In this document: positions 57,377-64,000 of the stretch, in pieces
Layout of the letters: each line of letters begins with the position of its first letter
Position numbering within the stretch: the first letter of the stretch is position 1
From: Thinopyrum elongatum
Lineage: Eukaryota; Streptophyta; Magnoliopsida; Poales; Poaceae
Reading direction: 5' to 3'
Assembly (NCBI GenBank): GCA_011799875.1
Contig: CM022302.1
Span: 58,445,599-58,509,598, forward strand
DNA: 64,000 bases
Program-made: the position numbers and the translations under genes
The notes under the pieces: model-generated
Database searches by the model: none
Told to the model about the DNA's origin: nothing
Seen by the model: the letters and a program-made list of their open reading frames with translations, nothing else

Positions 57377-57792
57377 ATGGTTTTGGTATTCGCCCCCGTC
57401 GGCCCTCGTCCTGTCTATGATTCAGATGTGGTATATATTATATTTTATAACTATTTGGTTCATTTATTGTTTATGACAATTATGCCGACCAACGTGACAT
57501 AGATTTTTTTATCTAGGAGGTATGTGAACCGAAAATTCCAACCGACCCTATTGTCGAGAGGTTAAATTTAGTTGAAGAAGAAAATAATTACTTGAAGGAA
57601 AAATTGAAAAAAATTGAGGAGGAGAAGATGATATTGGAGTTGCATGTTGCGGATGTCGTCGATGATCACAAGATCAAGATGAATGCAATGCCCTTCAAGA
57701 TTAGAAAGCATAGAAAATATGGCGTTGGATCAATTGTTACCTTGGTTGCGATTATGATCGCATTTGTTGTTGCATTGAAATGTTTTACATAG
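57377..57792 (+). CDS. CACTA-encoded small coiled-coil, tail-anchored membrane protein (two exons)
   Basis: Exon 1 is 57377-57430 (MVLVFAPVGPRPVYDSDV). The intron starts GTATAT and ends TTATCTAG, and exon 2 is 57517-57792. The phase is 0 and the product 109 residues. Residues about 30-60 are a charged heptad-like coiled coil (VERLNLVEEENNYLKEKLKK). Basic residues KIRKHRK precede a hydrophobic helix at about 87-106 (GSIVTLVAIMIAFVVALKCF), and the chain ends three residues later, the layout of a tail-anchored protein. A 5' leader intron (57262-57372) ends just before the ATG. It sits between the promoter and TNP2 in the same orientation, where CACTA elements usually encode a DNA-binding protein. 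It is not TNPA-like and its role is unknown. Confidence 0.55.
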
Positions 57793-57964
57793 TTTCAATG
57801 TATGGTTTAATTAGATGCTCTGGAGAGCTATATGTTGTTCAATGAGAACTATGTATGTACTTTGGTTTTAATGTGATGATGAACTTCTATTAATTTGGTC
57901 ACTTATCTATTCATGATGTTTTGTAATGGTTTTTTACACACTTAATTATATATAATGCACGCAG

Positions 57965-60900
57965 ATGAACCGGCAATGGATGTACGGTGACAGACGCACC
58001 TCCGAGTACATTAAGGGCGTGCATAATTTTCTCGAAGTGGCTGAGGCAAACAAGCAGAATGGTTTTATGTGTTGTCCATGCCCTATATGTGGGAATACGA
58101 AGTCTTACTCTGACCGGAAAATCCTTCACACCCACCTGCTTGAGAAGGGTTTCATGCCACACTATAATGTTTGGACCAGGCACGGAGAAATAGGGGTTAT
58201 GATGGAAGATAGCAAAGAAGAAGAGGACGATGACAACTATGTGCCCCCTGAATACGGTGATGCTGCAACGGGGGAAGCTGAAGATCAAGAGGAACCAGAC
58301 AATGTGCCCGATGATGATCTCCGCCGGGTCATTGTTGATGCAAGGAGACAGTGCGAAAGTGAAAAGGAGAAGCTGAAATTCGATCGCATGTTAGAGGATC
58401 ACCAAAAAGGGTTGTACCCCAATTGTGAAGATGGCAACACAAAGCTCGGTACCGTACTAGAATTGCTGCAGTGGAAGGCAGAGAATGCTGTGTCTGACAA
58501 AGGATTTGAGAAGCTACTGAAAATATTGAAGAAGAAGCTTCCAAAGGATAACGAATTGCCCGACAGTACGTACGCAGCAAAGAAGGTCGTATGCCCTCTA
58601 GGATTGGAGGTGCAGAAGATACATGCATGCCCTAATGACTGCATCCTGTATCGCGGTGCGTACGAGGATTTGAACGCATGCCCGGTATGCGGTGCATTAC
58701 GGTATAAGATCAGACGAGATGACCCTGGTGATGTTGATGGCGAGCCCCCCAGGAAGAGGGTTCCTGCCAAGGTGATGTGGTATGCTCCTATAATACCACG
58801 GTTGAAACGTCTGTTCAGAAACAAAGAGCATGCCAAGTTGATGCAATGGCACAGAGAGGACCGTAAGAAAGACGGGAAGTTGAGAGCACCCGCTGACGGG
58901 TCGCAGTGGAGAAAAATCGAGAGAAAGTACCGGGCTGAGTTTGCAGGTGACCCAAGGAACGTATGGTTTGGTTTAAGCGCGGATGGCATTAATCCTTTCG
59001 GGGAGCAGAGCAGCAATCACAGCACCTGGCCCGTGACTCTATGTATCTATAACCTTCCTCCTTGGCTGTGCATGAAGCGGAAGTTCATTATGATGCCAGT
59101 ACTCATCCAAGGCCCTAAGCAACCCGGCAACGACATGATGTGTACCTAAGGCCATTAGTTGAAGAACTTTTATAGCTGTGGAATGGAAACGGTGTACGTG
59201 TGTGAGATGAGCACAGACAGGAGGAATTTGACCTGCATGCGTTGCTGTTTGTAACCATCAATGATTGGCCTGCTCTCAGTAACCTTTCAGGACAGACAAA
59301 CAAGGGATACCACGCATGCACGCATTGTTTAGCTGACACCGAAAGTATATACCTGGACAAATGCAGGAAGAATGTGTACCTGGGGCATCGTGGATTTCTT
59401 CCGACCAACCATCAATGTCAAAAGAAAGGCAAGCATTTCAAAGGCGAGGCAGATCACCGGAAGAAGCCCGCCATGCGTACCGGTGATCACGTACTTGCTA
59501 TGGTCAATGATTTACACGTAATCTTTGGAAAGGGTCCCGGCGGACTATCTGTTCCAAATGACGCTGAGGGACGCGCTCCCATGTGGAAGAAGAAATCTAT
59601 ATTTTGGGACCTACCCTACTGGAAAGACCTAGAGGTCCGCTCTTCAATCGACGTGATGCACGTGACAAAGAACCTTTGCGTGAACCTGCTAGGCTTCTTG
59701 GGCGTGTATGGAAAGACAAAAGATACACCGGAGGCACGGGAGGACCTGCAACGTTGGCACGAAAAAGACGGCATGCCTCCAAAGCAGTATGAAGGTCCTG
59801 CCAGCTACGCTCTTACCAAAGAAGAGAAGGAAATCTTCTTTGAATGCCTGCTCAGTATGAAGGTCCCATCTGGCTTCTCGTCGAATATAAAGGGAATAAT
59901 AAATATGGCAGAGAAAAAGTTCCAGAACCTAAAGTCTCATGACTGCCACGTGATTATGACGCAACTGCTTCCGGTTGCATTGAGGGGGCTTCTACCGGAA
60001 AACGTTCGATTAGCCATTGTGAAGCTATGTGCATTCCTCAATGCAATCTCTCAGAAGGTGATCGATCCAAAAATCATACCAAGGCTAAGGAGTGATGTGG
60101 CGCAATGTCTTGTCAGTTTCGAGCTGGTGTTCCCACATCCTTCTTCAATTTCATGACGCACGTCCTAGTTCATCTAGTCGACGAGATTGTCGTTCTGGGC
60201 CCCGTATTTCTACACAATATGTTCCCCTTTGAGAGGTTCATGGGAGTCCTAAAGAAATATGTCCGTAACCGCGCTAGGCCTGAAGGAACCATCTCCATAT
60301 GCCATCAAACAGAGGATGTCATTGGGTTTTGTGTTGACTTCATTCCTGACCTTAAGAAGATTGGTCTCCCTCAATCGCGGTATGAGGGGAGACTGACTGG
60401 AAAAGGTACGCTAGGAGGGGACTCAATAATATGCAGGGACGGGCATTCTTGGTCTCAAGCACACTACACAGTTCTACAGAAATCTACCTTGGTGACCCCG
60501 TATGTCGATGAACACAAGAACATTCTGCGCTCCAAACACCCGGAGCAGTGTGACGACTGGATTACATGTGAACACATCAGGACTTTCGGCAGATGGTTGG
60601 AAACACGTCTCAGAGGTGACAACACTGTTTCAGATGAGCTGTACTCGTTGTCCAGGGGACCATCTTCGACTGTATTGACTTACAAAGGATACGAGAGAAA
60701 TGGGAATACATTTTACACGATCGCCCAAGATCAAAAGAGCACCAACCAAAATAGCGGTGTCCGCTTTGATGCAGCAACCAAGAGGGGAAAGGACACATAT
60801 TATGGTTACATAGTGGACATATGGGAACTTGACTACGGACATGATTTTATGGTCCCTTTGTTTAAGTGCAAATGGGTCAATCTGTCAGGAGGCGAGGTAC

Positions 60901-61265
60901 AGGTAGAGCCACATTACGGAATGACAACAGTGGATCTGAACAATCTTGGGTACACAGACGAACCATTCGTCCTAGCCAATGATGTGGCGCAGGTTTTCTA
61001 TGTGAAGGACATGTCTACCAAACCGAGAAAAAGAAAAGATAAGGAAGCGAATACATCATACGATGAGCCAAAGCGCCACACAGTTCTTTCAGGGAAAAGA
61101 GACATCGTGGGAGTGGAGTGTAAGACAGACATGTCTGAAGATTATGAAAAGTTTCATGAAATTCCTCCCTTCAAAGTCAAGGCTGACCCAAGCACCCTGT
61201 TAAGCGATGAAGAATATCCATGGTTACGGCGCAATAAGCAAAGGACACAAGTGGAGAAAAAGTGA
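57965..61265 (+). pseudogene. TNP2-type transposase, full length but with four lesions
   Basis: The ATG at 57965 opens a Transpos_assoc domain (SEYIKGVHNFLEVAEANKQ with CCPCPICG zinc-like cysteines), an acidic stretch (EEEDDDNYVPPEYGD), and Transposase_21 with LSADGINPFG. A one-base loss near 59135, TAG at 59173-59175 and TGA at 59203-59205 interrupt it, then the frame resumes through TINDWPAL and SIDVMHVTKN. A second one-base loss near 60135 precedes DUF4218 and DUF4216, which run to the TGA at 61265. Repaired length would be about 1100 residues, normal for the family. Copy A has CAG and TGG where this copy has the two stops. The full N terminus is retained, so it complements copy A only in content, not function. 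Confidence 0.9.
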
Positions 61266-64000
61266 AGACAGATGAAGTCAGAAAGGGTTGAAAATTGATG
61301 ATATGGCTTTGAATGGTTCATTTTGAGCACACAAAAAGTCTGGAGTTCAAATAAGTTCAAAAAAATGAAATCCCTTTGTAACAGATGAGTTTTTGTCCGA
61401 AACCCTGATACTTCGAAAGAGATTGTCCATTTTGTACACGAAGTGCATCCAGTTTTTGCCGTAACCCTCTCAACTTTTTAGCACATGCTATGTGGGTGAA
61501 ATGATGATATCATGCCAATTTTCAACCTCTTCAGAGTTCATGTGAAGTGCTTTTCAATTTCAGGGTCATTTAGCTCAAAAAAATCAGTAAATGCATGAAA
61601 AATGACAGATGAAGTCAGAAAGGGTTGAAAATTGATGATGTGGCTTTGAATGGTTCATTTTGAACACACAAAAAGTCTGGAGTTCAAATAAGTTTAAAAA
61701 AATGAAATCCCTTTTATGAACAAAAAGTCTGGAGTTCAAACAATTGTTCTTTTATGAACAACCCTTTTGTAACAATATTGTGCAATGGTCTAGAGTGTGT
61801 AAAACTCTGAAATGAATTATGAAAGTAAATCCAGAGGTAATATATTATTATCATTATTCATAACATACATCTCATTCTCAATGAAAGTATGGCCCTTATG
61901 TTATTCATAACATCAAACATAAAAAGTTCTCTTATGAACAACATTCTTGCAAGATAACTTATGAAAAGGGCTAGAGTGTATGAAACTCTAAAATGAATTA
62001 TGAAAGTAAATACATAGGGAATACACCGATGGAAGGTATAGTAACTATTACTTTGTTCCCAGCGTGTATCAAACCTCATTCCTGGCTAGTCTTTCAGGCC
62101 ATAGTAGTTCTTACAGATACTACTACTTGTATCCCCTAAGGAGGCAGCAAAAAAAAATATTAAAGCAACATCACTGATGGACAAGCGGCCATCATTCATC
62201 AAGAGAGAAGGGTAGAGGCGAGAGAACAGGAGGGGGTTTACCCGAGAGAAAGGCATCACAGAGCAGGTCGCCAAGACGTCGCCGCCATCATCGTGCCTCC
62301 AAAGCTGCATTATATGGGGTTGTAACTCTATGCTTATACTCCCTCCGTCCGGATTTCCGGACGGAGGGAGTATACACAAGCTATGACGCATGAATGTTAA
62401 CAATAAAATGCAAAGGATGCCCTCATTACAATCAATACCAGCGCTAGAAGAAGCGCGGGCACGCCGCGCCTGTGACCGAATTCGTCTGTATTTTATCGAA
62501 ATAAGCAGAAAACAACATATATTTTTATTTTTTTATTATTTCTTTGGATTATTGTCCACGTGAATGCATAGTGCTGGTTTACTGTTTATATTGTTCCGGT
62601 TTATTCGGGTTGTATTGTTCTGGGTTAAAATTCAGGTATTGTTTCGGTTTATGATTTGGGTGGGTTAATGTTTTCGGTTTTTATTCGGTATTTGTCCGTT
62701 TCAATGGTTTTACTGTTCCAGGTCGAGAGAGGAGGAGTCCCACTTTTTTGGAAATTTTTTTTTCTTCTTGATTCTGTTCACGTAAATGCATGGTGTTGTT
62801 TTTTTTGTCCGGTTTATTAGGGGTATTGTTTTGGTTTAAAATTCGGTTTACGTTTCGGTTTATGGTTCGTGTGGGGTAATTATTTCGGCTTATTTATGTG
62901 TTGTTCTGGTTACTGGTTTTATTGCTCCGGATTAATCGGGGTGTTGTTGTTTCAGTTTATTGGCCCATTGTTTCGGTTGTAGTTCTGATTTTATTCGGAT
63001 AATGTTCGGGTTTTGTTGGTTATTTGTTAGTAGATATTGTTTGCTTTATGGTTCGGGTGGGTTAATGTTTCGATTTATTCCGGTGTGGTTCCGTTTCACT
63101 GATACTGTTCCGGGTCGGAGGAGGAGGAGTCCCATTTTTTGGTTTTTTAATATATTTCTTCTGGATTACTTGTCACGTGAATGCGTGTAGTGCTGTTTTT
63201 ACTTTTTTTTAGTGTTCCAGTTTATTCGGGTGTGTTGTGTTGGTTTAAAATTCGTGTTACTGTTTTCAGTTTTATGGTTCATGTGGGTTAATGCTTCGTT
63301 TTATTCATGTGTTGTTCCGTTTCATTAGTTTTATGCTCGGATTATTGGGGGTTGTTGTTTCATTTTATTTGGTCTATTGTTTCGGTTAGTAGTCCTGAGT
63401 TTATTTGGATAATGTTCGGTTTTTGTTCAGATATTTGTTAGTGCACTTTAAAATATGTGTTGTAAAAATGGGCAGTAACGGTCGAGAACTTATTTTTCCA
63501 ACGGATTATGTCATGGAATATACAGTTCCAACCTACTGTTTTGTGCTCTGGCACACTCTCATAGGAAAGGACAGGAGACGATTAGACGGTTGTGCATCAG
63601 AACGCCGTATTGAGAAATGATGTAGTATCAGAAAATTATGCTAATGAGTCCTAACTGTTCATGGCTGGTTACTGTTCATTGTTGCTGTTCACTGATGTTG
63701 ACGTCGCCCATAAAATGAACAGTACCATGCGGAGTACCGTGTACTGGAGCAGTTTCATAAGTACAAGGATCCTTATGGACGTCCAAAGCAAGAATAAGGG
63801 GTATAGGTGCATTTTACTCCGAGGAGAGAAGGGGAGAAAAACGAGTGGCTGACCGCCTCCTCAAGAGATATGCTCACTGACAGGTGGGTTTCCATAGAGG
63901 GGAAGAGGAAGGCCATGCTGCGGTATACGCCCCTACATTCGTGGCGACGGGGCTCGGGACCGCTCCCTCCATGTTTTAAGACCGTATACTCGCCCTATTT
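61266..64000 (+). repeat. CACTA 3' region, copy C
   Basis: Counterpart of 11087 to about 13830: 99-bp pair (61267 and 61607), 180-bp repeats (61750-62070), minimal Stowaway and GT-rich array. The array from about 62460 on contains more one-base indels than the part before it. Cut by the window end. Confidence 0.88.
62339..62370. mobile_element. Minimal Stowaway-type hairpin, copy C
   Basis: Identical 32-bp hairpin with TA flanks as in 12146-12177. Confidence 0.75.

Larger units (their letters stand above)
56684..64000 (+). mobile_element. CACTA transposon copy C, 5' complete, runs off the window
   Basis: The terminus CACTAGTAGAAAACAGGG starts at 56684. Subterminal GTCCCGGTTC hairpins occupy 56728-56975, a TATA box 56983-56991, and a leader exon with donor GTG/GTGAGC at 57262 and acceptor at 57372. 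The small two-exon gene (57377-57792), TNP2 (57965-61265) and the 3' repeat region (61266 on) follow. No 3' terminus is reached. It is the most complete of the three copies and the reference for reading the others. Confidence 0.92.

Overview
The window is repeat-dominated nuclear DNA of a grass, very probably a Triticeae species (wheat, Aegilops or barley group). The evidence is the company of elements: an Au-type SINE with its target duplication, CACTA transposons with the CACTAGTAGAAAAC terminus and GTCCCGGTTC subterminal hairpins, Stowaway MITEs (CTCCCTCCGT ends), BARE/Angela-like Copia LTRs and a Helitron 3' terminus. I see no complete, unambiguous host gene and no rRNA, tRNA or CRISPR.

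Layout. 1-4379 is an inverted copy of a repeat unit: the 5' end of a CACTA element (1-625, minus), a Helitron 3' portion (626-3032), a Copia LTR stub (3033-3088) and a GC-rich gene-like segment (3089-4379), ending at a 25-N gap. 4405-15309 is a giant palindrome with two roughly 4.25-kb arms of sequence lying 3' of the CACTA transposase, separated by one open but N-terminally truncated TNP2 transposase (8660-11086). A Copia element with unusually short 139-bp LTRs lies at 15310-20458 (minus, decayed). 20459-26554 is lower-copy sequence with MITEs, a long foldback, a retroposed fragment and two weak exon-like stretches. 26555-50677 is one direct-orientation unit, interrupted by a 10.4-kb BARE/Angela-like LTR retrotransposon (27709-38117, TSD GTAAG) and ending in CACTA copy B (42924-50677). 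After a second 25-N gap, 50703-64000 is the next unit, without the LTR insertion, and carries CACTA copy C (56684 to the window end).

By reading alignments by eye, units B and C repeat with a period near 13.75 kb and the 1-8654 segment is a third, inverted unit. CACTA copy C is the best reference copy: TIR, subterminal repeats, TATA box, a leader intron, a small two-exon gene for a predicted 109-residue coiled-coil, tail-anchored protein, then a TNP2 transposase with four lesions. Copy A has an open but 5'-truncated transposase; copy B has many single-base indels.

The most notable structure is the palindrome around TNP2. If transcribed through, it would form a long double-stranded RNA against the element, in the manner of maize Mu killer. 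Assembly error is a real alternative because the locus is repetitive, has two placeholder gaps, and shows an indel-rich pattern in places.
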